This document shows positions 8,622-17,983 of a DNA stretch of 64,000 nucleotides, piece after piece (within the stretch, counting starts at the first letter, position 1; every line of letters begins with the position of its first letter). The position numbers and the translations under genes are program-made. Source of the DNA: Agrococcus jejuensis (lineage in GTDB: Bacteria; Actinomycetota; Actinomycetes; Actinomycetales; Microbacteriaceae); the NCBI RefSeq assembly GCF_900099705.1, contig NZ_LT629695.1:496001-560000 (forward strand), given 5' to 3'. The notes beneath the pieces are model-generated. The model worked only from the letters and a program-made list of their open reading frames with translations, made no database searches and was not told the origin of the DNA.

Positions 8622-9224
8622 TCAGACCGGCAGCGCCGTCGGCATGCCCGTGCGCAGCTCGACGGGCAGGTGGCCCAGGTCGTTGTGGCACAGCAGCTGC
8701 GGCGGACGCCCCGCGCGCATGTGGATGACCGTGAGGCCGCCGTTCGCCTGGTTCAGCGTCATCCACTTCCAGTCCGGCGCGTCGAGCACGTGCCGCACGA
8801 ACCAGCCGATGACGAAGTTGTGGGTCACGAGCAGCACGTCGCTGCGCTCGCCGCGCGGCGTGAGCCACTGCTCGACCGCGTCGGCCATCTGCGCCTTGCC
8901 CGCCTCGACCTCGGCGTCGGTGACGCCCGAGAAGAACGACTGGTACGAATGCGGCATCTCGGGGTCGACGCCAGACGGGATGCAGTCCATGAGCAGGGCG
9001 TGGGGCGAGAACTCCGTCGCGGGCAGCCGCTCGTGCATGACGCGCGCCGTGTGCTCGGCGCGCACGAGCGGCGAGTGGTACGCCTCGGTGAAGCCGACGC
9101 CGCTGAGGCGGTCGGCCACGAGATGCGCCTGGCGCACGCCGCGTGCCGACAGGGGCCCGTCCTCGACGCCGTGCTCGGCATCCTGCTGCTCGCCGTGACG
9201 GACGAGGTACAGATGATGCGGCAC
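8622..9224 (-). CDS. Histidine phosphatase family protein (phosphoglycerate-mutase fold)
   Basis: 200 residues. The catalytic RHGE motif is at residues 9-12 (YLVRHGEQ), and the second histidine lies in LLVTHNFVIGWF. The family transfers phosphate through phospho-histidine and includes phosphatases and mutases; the substrate here is not known. The ATG at 9224 is preceded by an AAGGAAGG Shine-Dalgarno-like stretch, and a TAGGGT hexamer lies further up at 9275-9280, so this gene seems to have a short leader. Monocistronic. Confidence 0.88.
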   Translation of the reverse strand: MPHHLYLVRHGEQQDAEHGVEDGPLSARGVRQAHLVADRLSGVGFTEAYHSPLVRAEHTARVMHERLPATEFSPHALLMDCIPSGVDPEMPHSYQSFFSGVTDAEVEAGKAQMADAVEQWLTPRGERSDVLLVTHNFVIGWFVRHVLDAPDWKWMTLNQANGGLTVIHMRAGRPPQLLCHNDLGHLPVELRTGMPTALPV

Positions 9225-9348
9225 GTCGATCCTTCCTTCGCTGCTCGCGCTCCGTCGCGCGAACGACCTCGCACACCCTACCCGCGCGACCCGTGCGGAT
9301 CGCCCAGGGTGACGTGCATGCGGGCCGGATGCGCCCGAGGCGCTCGCG

Positions 9349-10680
9349 TCAGGCGAGCCCGGCGAACGCGTCGGCGCGCACGGGACCGACGGCGGCGACC
9401 GAGCGGCGGCCTCCCGCGAGCTCCGCGGCGATGGCGCGCACGTCGTCGGGCGTGACGCGGTCGACGAGGGCCAGCACGGTGTCGAGGTCGGCGAACTCGC
9501 CCATCGTCAGCTCGGATCGGCCGAGGCGCGACATGCGCGAGTCCGAGTCCTCGAGCGCGAGCGCGCTCGCGCCGGCGATCTGCCCCTTCGCGCGCAGCAG
9601 CTCCTCGTCGGTCACGCCGTCGGCCGCGAGACGGTCGAGCTCGCCGAGCATGATGCGCGCGACCTCGCCCGCCTTCGCTGGCGTGCAGCCCGCGTACATG
9701 CCGAACGAGCCCGCATCCGAGTACAGCGACGAGTACGAGTACACCGAGTACGCCAGGCCGCGGCGCTCGCGCACCTCCTGGAAGAGGCGCGACGACATGC
9801 CGGCGCCGAGCACGGTGTTCATCACCGACATGTGGGTGCGACGCCGGTCGGAGGCGAGCAGGCCCGGCATGCCGATCATGAGGTTGACCTGCTCGAGCGG
9901 GCGGTCGATGACCTCGATGCCGCCGCCCGAGATCGTCGCGGCGTCGGTGACGCGACGCGCACGGGGCGTCGCCGCCTCGTCGGACCAGCCGCAGTCGGCG
10001 AGCGCCCGCTGCACGAGCGCGACGAGCTCGTCGTGGTCGACGGCGCCCGCGACCGTCACGACGAGGTCGCGTGCGCGGTAGTGCTCGCGGTAGTGCGCGG
10101 CGACGTCGTCGCGCGACACGGCCTTGATGGTCTCCTTCGTGCCGCCGATGGGCCGGCCGAGCGCGTGGTCGCCGTAGACGAGGCGCGCGACGAGCTCGCC
10201 GGCGACGTCGCCCGGGTCGTCGTCGGCCATCGCGAGCTCCTCGAGGATGACGCCGCGCTCGCTCTCGAACTCGTCGACGTCGAGCAGCGACGACGTGACC
10301 ATGTCGGTGAGCACCTCGACGGCCATCGGAAGGTCGCGGTCGCGCACCTTCGCGTAGTAGCAGGTGTGCTCCTTGGCGGTGAGCGCGTTGTGCTCGCCGC
10401 CGACGGCGTCGAACGCGACGGCGATGTCGAAGGCCGTGCGGCGCTGCGTGCCCTTGAAGAGCAGGTGCTCGAGGAAGTGCGTCGAGCCGTACGTGACGGG
10501 CTGCTCGTCGCGCGAGCCGACCGGCACCCAGAAGCCCACCGTGACGCTCGACGCGCCCGGCACGTGCTCGCTCAGCACGCGCAGGCCCGTCGGCAGCACC
10601 GTGCGGCGCACGAGCGCACCGCCCGATGCGGCGATGGTGGTGTCCGGGGACTCGAGCGGCAGCGGCACGGGGGCAGACAT
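9349..10680 (-). CDS. M16-family zinc peptidase
   Basis: 443 residues. The inverted zinc motif HFLEH (H68, E71, H72) and the downstream glutamate region (ESERGVILEELAM, about 144-156) mark a pitrilysin/insulinase-type peptidase, with the C-terminal inactive half of the clamshell fold (MNTVLGAGMSSRLFQEVRE). In many bacteria this gene directly follows pnp; here ribokinase lies between. Starts at an ATG with TAGGCT 7 nt upstream. Probably cytoplasmic, as no signal peptide is seen. The substrate is unknown. Confidence 0.92.
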   Translation of the reverse strand: MSAPVPLPLESPDTTIAASGGALVRRTVLPTGLRVLSEHVPGASSVTVGFWVPVGSRDEQPVTYGSTHFLEHLLFKGTQRRTAFDIAVAFDAVGGEHNALTAKEHTCYYAKVRDRDLPMAVEVLTDMVTSSLLDVDEFESERGVILEELAMADDDPGDVAGELVARLVYGDHALGRPIGGTKETIKAVSRDDVAAHYREHYRARDLVVTVAGAVDHDELVALVQRALADCGWSDEAATPRARRVTDAATISGGGIEVIDRPLEQVNLMIGMPGLLASDRRRTHMSVMNTVLGAGMSSRLFQEVRERRGLAYSVYSYSSLYSDAGSFGMYAGCTPAKAGEVARIMLGELDRLAADGVTDEELLRAKGQIAGASALALEDSDSRMSRLGRSELTMGEFADLDTVLALVDRVTPDDVRAIAAELAGGRRSVAAVGPVRADAFAGLA

Positions 10681-10687
10681 GCTCCCC

Positions 10688-10693
10688 AGCCTA
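10688..10693 (-). promoter_or_regulatory. -10 element of the M16 peptidase gene
   Basis: TAGGCT, 7 nt before the ATG at 10680; leaderless pattern. Confidence 0.6.
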
Positions 10694-10763
10694 CGTTCGC
10701 GACGGCGTCTCGCCGGACGCGTCCGCCGACGGCGCAGCGCCCGGCGGCCCCGACGTCAGGGCG

Positions 10764-11669
10764 TCAGGCGTCGGCGAGGAAGGCGTCGACCTCGGCGCTC
10801 GACGGGATGGATGCCGTGGCACCGACGCGCGTGACCGAGATCGCCGCGGCAGCCATGGCGCGACGCGCGGCCTCGTCGAGGCTCGCGCCGTCGGCGAGGG
10901 CCGCCGCGAGGTAGCCCGAGAACGTGTCGCCCGCGGCGGTCGAGTCGACGGCGTCGACGACGTGGCCCGCGAGCATGCGCGCGCCGTCGGCGTCGACGAG
11001 CACGGCGCCCGCCTTGCCGAGCGTCACGATCGCCGCGTCGACGCCGCGATCGAGGAACCAGCGCGCCGCCTGCTCGGCGCTCGCGGCATCCGTCACCTCG
11101 ACGCCCGTGAGCAGGCCCGCCTCGTGCTCGTTGGGCTTCACGAGCGCCACGTGCTGCCAGATCGACTCGGGCAGCGGTGCCGCCGGTGCGGGGTCGAGCA
11201 CGACGCGGATGCCGCGCGCGTGCGCGCGCTCGGCCGCGGCGAGCACGACCTGCTGGTCGACCTCGAGCTGCAGCAGCAGCGCCGACGCGTCCGTCGCGTC
11301 GATCGCCGCGTGCGCCTGCTCGACCGAGAGGGCCGCGTTGGCGAGCGGCACGACGACGATCGAGTTGTCGCCGCCCGCGACGCGGATGTGCGCGATGCCC
11401 GTGCCGCCCTCGACCGTGGCGACGCCCGCGACGTCGACGCCCGCCTCGCGCAGCCCGTCGAGCGCGACGTCGGCGAACGCATCCGAGCCGACGCAGCCGA
11501 CCATCGTCGTCGCAGCCCCCGCGCGGGCTGCGGCGGCCGCCTGGTTCGCACCCTTGCCGCCGAGGCCCGTCTCGAGCGCGGTGCCGGTGATGGTCTCCCC
11601 CGCCTGCGCCATGCGATCCGCGACCACGGTCACGTCCACGTTGATGCTGCCGACGACGATGACGCTCAT
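10764..11669 (-). CDS. rbsK: Ribokinase (PfkB family)
   Basis: 301 residues. It phosphorylates ribose with ATP. PfkB signatures: N-terminal VIVVGSINVDVTV, the GG motif region LGGKGANQAAAAARAG (about 37-52), and the C-terminal AAGDTFSGYLAAAL with the catalytic Asp of AAGD. The ATG at 11669, with TAGGCT 7 nt upstream, is preferred to an upstream ATG that would add 13 Arg-rich residues. No transport or deoxyribose genes adjoin it, although deoC is 11 kb away. A related sugar or nucleoside kinase activity cannot be excluded. Confidence 0.9.
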   Translation of the reverse strand: MSVIVVGSINVDVTVVADRMAQAGETITGTALETGLGGKGANQAAAAARAGAATTMVGCVGSDAFADVALDGLREAGVDVAGVATVEGGTGIAHIRVAGGDNSIVVVPLANAALSVEQAHAAIDATDASALLLQLEVDQQVVLAAAERAHARGIRVVLDPAPAAPLPESIWQHVALVKPNEHEAGLLTGVEVTDAASAEQAARWFLDRGVDAAIVTLGKAGAVLVDADGARMLAGHVVDAVDSTAAGDTFSGYLAAALADGASLDEAARRAMAAAAISVTRVGATASIPSSAEVDAFLADA

Positions 11670-11676
11670 GCGTTCG

Positions 11677-11682
11677 AGCCTA
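11677..11682 (-). promoter_or_regulatory. -10 element of rbsK
   Basis: TAGGCT, 7 nt before the ATG at 11669. It lies just after the pnp terminator, so rbsK is transcribed on its own. Confidence 0.6.
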
Positions 11683-11710
11683 CGGCGCTGCGGGCATCGT
11701 CCGGACACGA

Positions 11711-11744
11711 CGAAGGGGGCGCACCCGCAGGTGCACCCCCTTCG
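11711..11744 (-). terminator. Terminator of pnp
   Basis: CGAAGGGGG-type stem of 15 bp with one G-U pair on the minus strand and a 4-nt loop, 13 bp past the pnp stop. Strong hairpin without a long T-run. Confidence 0.8.
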
Positions 11745-11756
11745 CTCGGGACCGGA

Positions 11757-14000
11757 CTACTCCGCGGCGGGAGCGTCCTCGGCCGGCGCCGCAGCAGCCG
11801 ACTCGTCCTCGACGAGCTCGAGCGACAGCTTGCCGCGGTCGTCGACCTTCGTGATCGTGACCTGGAGCTTCTGACCGACCGACACGACGTCCTCGACGGC
11901 CTCGATGCGCTTGCCGTCGTTCAGCGGACGCATCGCGGTGACGTGGAGCAGACCGTCGCGACCCGGCATGAGCGAGACGAACGCGCCGAACGACGCGATC
12001 TTCACGACCGTGCCGAGGAAGCGCTCGCCGACCTCGGGGTTCGAGGGGTTCGCGATCGCGTTGATCGCAGCGCGTGCGGCCTCCGCGGACGGACCGTCGA
12101 CGGCGCCGATGTAGACGGTGCCGTTGTCCTCGATCGAGATCTGGGCGCCCGTGTCGTCCTGGATCTGGTTGATGACCTTGCCCTTGGGGCCGATGACCTC
12201 GCCGATCTTGTCGACCGGGATGTTCACGCTGATGACGCGCGGCGCCGTGGGCGCCATCTCGTCGGGCGTGTCGATCGCCTGGTTGAGCACGTCGAGGATC
12301 TTCGTGCGCGCCTCCTTCGCCTGCGTCAGCGCGCCGGCGAGGACCGAGGCGGGGATGCCGTCGAGCTTCGTGTCGAGCTGGATCGCCGTGACGAACTCGG
12401 GCGTGCCCGCGACCTTGAAGTCCATGTCGCCGAGGGCGTCCTCGGCACCGAGGATGTCGGTGAGCGCCGCGTAGCGGGTCTCGCCGTCGACCACGTCGGA
12501 GATGAGGCCCATCGCGATGCCCGCGACGGGTGCGCGCAGCGGCACGCCAGCGTTGAGCAGCGAGAGCGTCGAGGCGCACACCGAGCCCATCGAGGTCGAG
12601 CCGTTCGAGCCGAGCGCCTCGGAGACCTGGCGGATGGCGTAGGGGAACTCCTCGCGGCTGGGCAGCACGGGCACGAGCGCACGCTCGGCCAGGGCGCCGT
12701 GACCGATCTCGCGGCGCTTCGGGCTGCCGACGCGGCCCGTCTCGCCCGTCGAGTACGGCGGGAAGTTGTAGTTGTGCATGTAGCGCTTCGAGGTGACAGG
12801 CGACAGCGAGTCGATCTGCTGCTCGAGCTTCAGCATGTTCAGCGTCGTGATGCCCATGATCTGGGTCTCGCCGCGCTGGAAGATCGCCGAGCCGTGCACG
12901 CGCGGGATGACCGCGACCTCGGCGTCGAGCGCGCGGATGTCCGCGAGCCCACGGCCGTCGATGCGCACGCCGTCGGTGAGGACGCGACCGCGCATGGCCT
13001 TCTTCGTGACGGCCTTGTAGGCAGCCGAGACCTGCGGGGCGATCGACGCGTCGAGCTCGCCCGCCTCGATCTTCGCGTTGACCTGCTCCTTGACGCGCTC
13101 CTTGAGGGCGTCGTCGGCGTCCTGGCGCTCGATCTTGTCTGCGATCTGGTAGACCGCTGCGACGTCCGTCGCGGCGATCGCCGAGACGGCGTCGAAGGCC
13201 TCGGGCGAGTACGGCGGGAACAGCGGGTAGTCGCGCGTCGGCTTGGCAGCCGTCTTCGCGACCTGCTGCTGCGCCTCGACGAGCTGCTTGATGAAGGGCT
13301 TCGATGCCTCGAGACCCTCGGCCACGACCTCCTCGGTGGGGGCCTGCTGGCCGCCCTCGATGAGGTGCCACGACTCGTCGGTCGCCTCGGCCTCGACCAT
13401 CATGATCGCGACGTCGCCGTCGTCGGTCACGCGGCCGGCCACGACCATGTTGAACACGGCGTGCTCGAGCTGCGAGTGCTTCGGGAACGCGACCCACTGG
13501 CCGTCGATGAGCGCGACGCGCACGCCACCGATCGGGCCCGAGAACGGCAGGCCCGAGAGCTGCGTCGACATGGACGCGGCGTTGATCGCGAGCACGTCGT
13601 AGAGCTCGTCGGGCTCGATGGCGAGCACCGTGATGACGACCTGGACCTCGTTGCGGAGGCCCTCGACGAACGTCGGGCGCAGCGGGCGGTCGATGAGGCG
13701 GCACGTGAGGATCGCGTCGGTCGACGGACGGCCCTCGCGGCGGAAGAACGAGCCCGGGATGCGACCCGCGGCGTACATGCGCTCCTCGACGTCGATCGTG
13801 AGCGGGAAGAAGTCGAAGTTGTCCTTCGGGTGCTTGCTGACGCTCGTCGCGCTCAGCAGCATGGTCTCGCCGTCGATGTACGCGGCGGCCGAGCCCTGCG
13901 CCTGCTGGGCGAGGCGGCCGGTCTCGAAGCGGATGGTGCGGGTGCCGTGCTTGCCGTTGTCGATGACGGCTTCGGCGAACGTGATCTCAGGACCTTCCAA
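11757..14000 (-). CDS. pnp: Polyribonucleotide nucleotidyltransferase
   Basis: 747 residues. PNPase degrades RNA phosphorolytically 3'-5'. Two RNase PH domains ([27 protein letters not shown] in the first, the catalytic second one around [17 protein letters not shown]), then a KH domain ([17 protein letters not shown]) and a C-terminal S1 domain ([25 protein letters not shown]). The start is a TTG at 14000, preceded by AGGAGGAG at normal spacing. An acidic Ala-rich tail ends the protein. It sits downstream of rpsO, as in most bacteria, and has its own strong terminator. Confidence 0.97.
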   Translation of the reverse strand: MEGPEITFAEAVIDNGKHGTRTIRFETGRLAQQAQGSAAAYIDGETMLLSATSVSKHPKDNFDFFPLTIDVEERMYAAGRIPGSFFRREGRPSTDAILTCRLIDRPLRPTFVEGLRNEVQVVITVLAIEPDELYDVLAINAASMSTQLSGLPFSGPIGGVRVALIDGQWVAFPKHSQLEHAVFNMVVAGRVTDDGDVAIMMVEAEATDESWHLIEGGQQAPTEEVVAEGLEASKPFIKQLVEAQQQVAKTAAKPTRDYPLFPPYSPEAFDAVSAIAATDVAAVYQIADKIERQDADDALKERVKEQVNAKIEAGELDASIAPQVSAAYKAVTKKAMRGRVLTDGVRIDGRGLADIRALDAEVAVIPRVHGSAIFQRGETQIMGITTLNMLKLEQQIDSLSPVTSKRYMHNYNFPPYSTGETGRVGSPKRREIGHGALAERALVPVLPSREEFPYAIRQVSEALGSNGSTSMGSVCASTLSLLNAGVPLRAPVAGIAMGLISDVVDGETRYAALTDILGAEDALGDMDFKVAGTPEFVTAIQLDTKLDGIPASVLAGALTQAKEARTKILDVLNQAIDTPDEMAPTAPRVISVNIPVDKIGEVIGPKGKVINQIQDDTGAQISIEDNGTVYIGAVDGPSAEAARAAINAIANPSNPEVGERFLGTVVKIASFGAFVSLMPGRDGLLHVTAMRPLNDGKRIEAVEDVVSVGQKLQVTITKVDDRGKLSLELVEDESAAAAPAEDAPAAE

Positions 14001-14307
14001 GGTCTCTCTCCTCCTGTGCCCGATCCGCGGGCACGACAGACAGGTCGTGCGCAGCCTGATCCGTCGGAGTGGTCATCAGTGGTGGACGTCGAGACCTGCG
14101 GCCTCGGCATCCGCCACCAACGACCAGCCTTCCGGTCGTGACGGCGCACGCGGCCGCAGTCCTGCGGCCATCGGGAGCCTATCAGCCGGCACCCCGCCGA
14201 GCCCGGGATCTCCAGGCGGCGCGGCGAGCCCGCACATGCGACGAGGCCCCGCATCCCTTCCGGGATGCGGGGCCTCGCGTGCAGATACGGTGTCCTGCCG
14301 GGGGTCT
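14001..14307 (-). other. rpsO-pnp intergenic region
   Basis: 307 bp without a gene. It holds the rpsO terminator (14242-14277), then on the minus strand a possible -10 TAGGCT at about 14178-14183 and a leader of over 150 nt up to the pnp TTG, containing the Shine-Dalgarno AGGAGGAG and a small inverted repeat GCACGAC/GTCGTGC near 14032-14051. In other bacteria this leader is the target of PNPase/RNase autoregulation; whether that holds here is unknown. Confidence 0.5.
14242..14277 (-). terminator. Terminator of rpsO
   Basis: Perfect 16-bp GC-rich stem (14242-14257 with 14262-14277) and a 4-nt loop, 30 bp past the rpsO stop. Symmetric, but it only serves minus-strand genes here. Confidence 0.85.
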
Positions 14308-14577
14308 CTAGCGGCGCAGGCCGAGACGCTCGATCAGCGAGCGGTAGCGCGCGATGTCGATGTCCTGGAGGTAGCCCAGGAGACGACGGCGCTGACCGAC
14401 GAGGAGCAGGAGGCCACGACGCGAGTGGTGGTCGTGCTTGTGCTCCTTGAGGTGCTCGGTCAGGTCCTTGATGCGGCGCGACATGAGCGCGACCTGCACC
14501 TCGGGGGAACCGGTGTCACCCTCGTGGGTGGCGTACTCGGCGATGATCGCCTGCTTGACCTCAGAGGCAAGGCTCAT
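14308..14577 (-). CDS. rpsO: 30S ribosomal protein S15
   Basis: 89 residues, the normal S15 length. It binds 16S rRNA in the central domain and nucleates platform assembly. Signatures: [17 protein letters not shown] and [32 protein letters not shown]. The ATG at 14577 has a purine-rich AGGAGAGAGGAG region upstream. Monocistronic, with a strong terminator before pnp. Confidence 0.98.
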   Translation of the reverse strand: MSLASEVKQAIIAEYATHEGDTGSPEVQVALMSRRIKDLTEHLKEHKHDHHSRRGLLLLVGQRRRLLGYLQDIDIARYRSLIERLGLRR

Positions 14578-14711
14578 TCGGTCTCCTCTCTCCTGTCGCA
14601 GCGCGGCGCCCGACGCTGGATGCGTGAGCTCTCTGGTTCCGCGGCCGATCGACGGCAACCTGTCGAGTGTAGCAGCGTCTCGGAGGCCTCGGCAGCGCGA
14701 GGAGTCGGGCG

Positions 14712-16280
14712 TCACCAGCCCTGCGTGCCGCCCTGCTGCGGCGGCTGCACGGGCGCCTGCTGCTGCGGGGGCTGCGGGGCGACGAACGGCGGCGCGACCT
14801 GCGTCGGTGCGGCGTTCGGCTGCGCCGGCGCGGAGCCGCCGACCGCCATGGCGTACTGCCAGCCCTGCTGCCACGGCTGCGCCTGCGCGCCCGGTGCGGT
14901 CGCGAAGCGCTGCGAGTGCGGCGTGGAGCCCTGGATCGGTGCGGGCAGCTGCTGGCCGACCCCGACCTGCACGGGCGCTCCCCCGCCGACGGTCGCCATG
15001 TACGAGCGCAGCGCGGCGACGTCGCCGAGCAGCCTCGCCTCGTCGGCGACCGGGCGCAGCTTCTCGCGGCCGATGATGGCGCGCTGGCGGTTGGCGGCCA
15101 GCCTCGTCGCGATGCGGATGTAGGCCTGCATCGCGCGCTGCAGCCCCTTGCGGCGTGCCCACTGCGTGAGGCTCAGGCGGCCGTCGGACGACGAGAGCAT
15201 GCGCGACTCCTCGTTCGAGAACCAGCCGGCCTCCGCGTACTCGTCGAGCCGCAGGCGGGTGAGGCGCGCCTCGAATCGGCGCAGCATCACGACGAGCAGC
15301 AGGGCGCCGATGCAGATCGGCACCTGCACGAGGCCGTAGTAGATGAAGAACCCGAGCATGCCTGCCGGCACCCAGAACGACGCGCTGTTCCACAGCGCGT
15401 GCAGGAACATCGAGACGCCGAGCCCCACGGGCAGGGCGAGGAGGATCCAGAGGCGCGACGAGCGTCGGGCGGCGAAGCCGAGCGCGAGCCCCACGCCGAC
15501 CGCCGTGAAGATCACGTGCGCGAGCGGGCTCATGATGCCGCGGAGGAAGAAGATGAACGACGCGTCGCCGACCTCGGCGAGCTCGCGACCGAAGTAGAGG
15601 ATGTTCTCGGTGTAGGCGAAGCCCGCCGCCGAGAAGCCGGCGATGACGAAGCCGTCGATGGGGCCGTCGAAGTGCTTGCGCACGAAGAGGAACATGACGA
15701 CGACCGGCACGGCCTTCCAGAGCTCCTCCGTGAACGGCGCCTGGATGACGGGGCCGTAGAACGAGTAGACGGCCTGCGCGGTCGAGGCGCCGCCGGACTC
15801 GACGAGGTCGCGCAGCGCGGGGAACGCCGGCGCGAGGATGCCGTAGATCGTGTCGGCGAACGCAGGCACCGAGAGGATCGGGACCGCGAGGAACGGCTGC
15901 AGCACCGCCTCGTTGAGCAGCAGCGTGAGCAGCACCGCCATCGTGCCGCCCCACAGCACCGACAGCCACAGCGCGACGCGCGGCTCGGGCTCCCAACGGT
16001 CGAGGCCCAGGAGCGCCCACACGACGAACGCGAGCGGGAAGAGGCCGAGGAAGCCCGCGATGGGCACGGCGAAGCCGAGCCCGAAGACGACGGCGAGCAT
16101 GAAGAGCGTGACGACGCTCGCGAGGCCGAGGGCGGCGACGCCGACGATGCCGAGGATGAGGCCGGTCGACGACGGCTTCGAGAGCGCCGGCATGGGCGGC
16201 GCCTGCGGCGCGACGAGCTGCTGCGGGGCAGGCTGGTAGCCCGGCTGCTGGGGGGTCTGCGGCGGCTGCGCGAGCGTCAT
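14712..16280 (-). CDS. PrsW-family intramembrane metalloprotease with Gln/Pro-rich ends
   Basis: 522 residues. About eight transmembrane helices carry the PrsW signature: EELWK (E185, E186, K189), FAYTEN (E225, N226), H255 in [10 protein letters not shown] and H294 in FLHALWN. PrsW proteins cleave membrane substrates; in Bacillus this is the anti-sigma factor RsiW. The N-terminal 35 residues and the C-terminal 90 residues are Pro/Gln/Ala-rich and probably disordered in the cytosol. TAGCAT 6 nt before the ATG implies a leaderless transcript. No anti-sigma gene is adjacent, so the substrate is unknown. Confidence 0.88.
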   Translation of the reverse strand: MTLAQPPQTPQQPGYQPAPQQLVAPQAPPMPALSKPSSTGLILGIVGVAALGLASVVTLFMLAVVFGLGFAVPIAGFLGLFPLAFVVWALLGLDRWEPEPRVALWLSVLWGGTMAVLLTLLLNEAVLQPFLAVPILSVPAFADTIYGILAPAFPALRDLVESGGASTAQAVYSFYGPVIQAPFTEELWKAVPVVVMFLFVRKHFDGPIDGFVIAGFSAAGFAYTENILYFGRELAEVGDASFIFFLRGIMSPLAHVIFTAVGVGLALGFAARRSSRLWILLALPVGLGVSMFLHALWNSASFWVPAGMLGFFIYYGLVQVPICIGALLLVVMLRRFEARLTRLRLDEYAEAGWFSNEESRMLSSSDGRLSLTQWARRKGLQRAMQAYIRIATRLAANRQRAIIGREKLRPVADEARLLGDVAALRSYMATVGGGAPVQVGVGQQLPAPIQGSTPHSQRFATAPGAQAQPWQQGWQYAMAVGGSAPAQPNAAPTQVAPPFVAPQPPQQQAPVQPPQQGGTQGW

Positions 16281-16286
16281 GCGGCC

Positions 16287-16292
16287 ATGCTA
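16287..16292 (-). promoter_or_regulatory. -10 element of the PrsW-like gene
   Basis: TAGCAT, 6 nt before the ATG at 16280; leaderless pattern. Confidence 0.6.
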
Positions 16293-16321
16293 GGCCGAGG
16301 AACCCGCCTGTTCGCCGGGAA

Positions 16322-16358
16322 CGCGGCGCGCGTCGCCTGCCGGTCGACGCGCGCCGCG
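16322..16358 (-). terminator. Terminator of aspA
   Basis: Perfect 14-bp stem (16322-16335 with 16345-16358) with a 9-nt loop, starting 8 bp past the aspA stop. Confidence 0.7.
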
Positions 16359-16365
16359 CGGCGGC

Positions 16366-17877
16366 TCAGGCGCGGTCGTGCTCGGCGAGCATCTCGGGCG
16401 TGATGACGGGGATGGCCTGCGTGGCCGGGTGCAGCCCCGACAGTCGTGCGGGCTCGAGCAGCTTCGTGACGCGCTCACGATCCATGAGCCCCGCCTCGAC
16501 CACGAGGTCGGCGATCGACTTGTGCGACGTGAGCGCCTCGTGCGCCAGCGACGCCGACGCCGTGTAGCCGATGTACGGCGTGAGCGCCGTGACGACGCCG
16601 ACCGACGAGCCGACCATGGCGTCGAGCCGCTCGCGGTTCGGCTGGATGCCGTCGATGCAGTTGATGCGCAGCGTGAGGCACGCCTGCGTCATCCAGTGCA
16701 GGCTCTGCAGGATCGAGTGGGCGATGACGGGCTCGAAGGCGTTGAGCTGCAGCTGCCCGGCCTCCGACGCGGCCGTGACCGTCGCATCCGAGCCGATGAC
16801 GGCGAACGCGACCTGGTTCACGACCTCGGGGATGACGGGGTTGACCTTGCCGGGCATGATCGACGACCCCGCCTGCTTGGGCGGCAGCAGGATCTCGCCG
16901 AAGCCGGCCTGCGGTCCCGACGACAGCAGTCGCAGGTCGTTGCAGATCTTCGACAGCTTGACGGCGCAGCGCTTGAGCGCCGCGGACACCGACATGAAGA
17001 CGCCCGTGTCGCTCGTGGCCTCGATGAGGTCGGCGGCCGTGACGATGGGCAGGCCCGTGAGCTCGGCGAGGTGGCGCCCCGCCGCCTCGGCGTAGCGCGG
17101 GTCGGCCGTGATGCCCGTGCCGATCGCGGTCGCGCCGAGGTTGACCTCCGACAGCAGGCCGATGGTCTCGTCGAGCCGGTCGTAGTCCTCGTCGAGCGTG
17201 ACGGCGAAGCCGCGGAACTCCTGGCCGAGCGTCATGGGCACGGCATCCTGCAGCTGCGTGCGCCCGACCTTCAGCACGTCCTGGAACTCGACGCCCTTCG
17301 CATCGAACGCGTCGATGAGGAGGCGCAGCTCGGCGAGCATGCGGCGCAGCGTGAACGCCATCGCGACCTTGATCGACGTCGGGTACGTGTCGTTCGTCGA
17401 CTGCGAGCGGTTGACGTCGTCGATGGGGTGCAGGTGCTGGTAGTCGCCCTTGGCGAAGCCCAGCTCGACGAGGCCCGCGTTGGCGATGACCTCGTTCGTG
17501 TTCATGTTCGTCGACGTGCCGGCGCCGCCCTGGATGACGCCGACCTTGAACTGGTCGTGCAGCTCGCCTGCGCGGATGCGGCGGCACACGTGGTCGATGA
17601 GGTCGGCCTTCTCGGGGTCGAGCGCGCCGATCTCGCGGTTCGCGCGCGCCGCCGCCTGCTTCACGACCGCGAGCGCGTCGACGAGGTCGGAGTACACCGA
17701 GATCGACCGACCCGTGATGGGGAAGTTCTCGAGCGCCCGCTCGGTGTGGATGCCCCAGTAGGCGTCGGCCGGCACGGGCTTCTCGCCCAGCGAGTCGCGC
17801 TCGATGCGCACGGGTCCGTCGACGACGTGCTCCCCCATCGGTGCTGGCTCGAGCTTGTATGCGGGCGTGTCGGTCAT
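16366..17877 (-). CDS. aspA: Aspartate ammonia-lyase
   Basis: 503 residues. It deaminates aspartate to fumarate and ammonia. The fumarase/aspartase signature GSSIMPGKVNP is present, together with GGAGTSTNMNTNEV and TQLQDAVPMTLGQEF, the latter favouring aspartase over class II fumarase (aspartase-type TQLQDAVP). An N-terminal extension of about 20 residues precedes the usual RIERDSLGE start. A TAGGCT hexamer at 17941-17946 suggests a leader of about 55 nt. Single gene, divergent from a lipoprotein gene, with its own terminator. Confidence 0.92.
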   Translation of the reverse strand: MTDTPAYKLEPAPMGEHVVDGPVRIERDSLGEKPVPADAYWGIHTERALENFPITGRSISVYSDLVDALAVVKQAAARANREIGALDPEKADLIDHVCRRIRAGELHDQFKVGVIQGGAGTSTNMNTNEVIANAGLVELGFAKGDYQHLHPIDDVNRSQSTNDTYPTSIKVAMAFTLRRMLAELRLLIDAFDAKGVEFQDVLKVGRTQLQDAVPMTLGQEFRGFAVTLDEDYDRLDETIGLLSEVNLGATAIGTGITADPRYAEAAGRHLAELTGLPIVTAADLIEATSDTGVFMSVSAALKRCAVKLSKICNDLRLLSSGPQAGFGEILLPPKQAGSSIMPGKVNPVIPEVVNQVAFAVIGSDATVTAASEAGQLQLNAFEPVIAHSILQSLHWMTQACLTLRINCIDGIQPNRERLDAMVGSSVGVVTALTPYIGYTASASLAHEALTSHKSIADLVVEAGLMDRERVTKLLEPARLSGLHPATQAIPVITPEMLAEHDRA

Positions 17878-17940
17878 CGGCTCCAGCGTTCGTCGGATCG
17901 GCGCCGCGAGCGCTCCATCGCGCTCGCTGGGACGACCACG

Positions 17941-17946
17941 AGCCTA
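17941..17946 (-). promoter_or_regulatory. Possible -10 element of aspA
   Basis: TAGGCT about 63 nt before the aspA ATG; a leadered promoter, facing the lipoprotein promoter at 17971. Confidence 0.4.
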
Positions 17947-17970
17947 GCGTCGCGCCCAGGCGCCGGCTCG

Positions 17971-17976
17971 TATGCT
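17971..17976 (+). promoter_or_regulatory. -10 element of the lipoprotein gene
   Basis: TATGCT, 7 nt before the ATG at 17984; it argues against the upstream in-frame ATG at 17972, which overlaps the hexamer. Confidence 0.6.
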
Positions 17977-17983
17977 CGCTTGC

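Noticed and set aside
14001..14241. tRNA or small RNA gene in the rpsO-pnp gap
   Set aside because: No cloverleaf, no GTTCNANNC-like T-loop and no second terminator; only the pnp leader can be supported.
17972..17983. Upstream ATG for the lipoprotein gene
   Set aside because: It overlaps the TATGCT hexamer proposed as -10; the ATG at 17984 gives a normal lipoprotein signal peptide.
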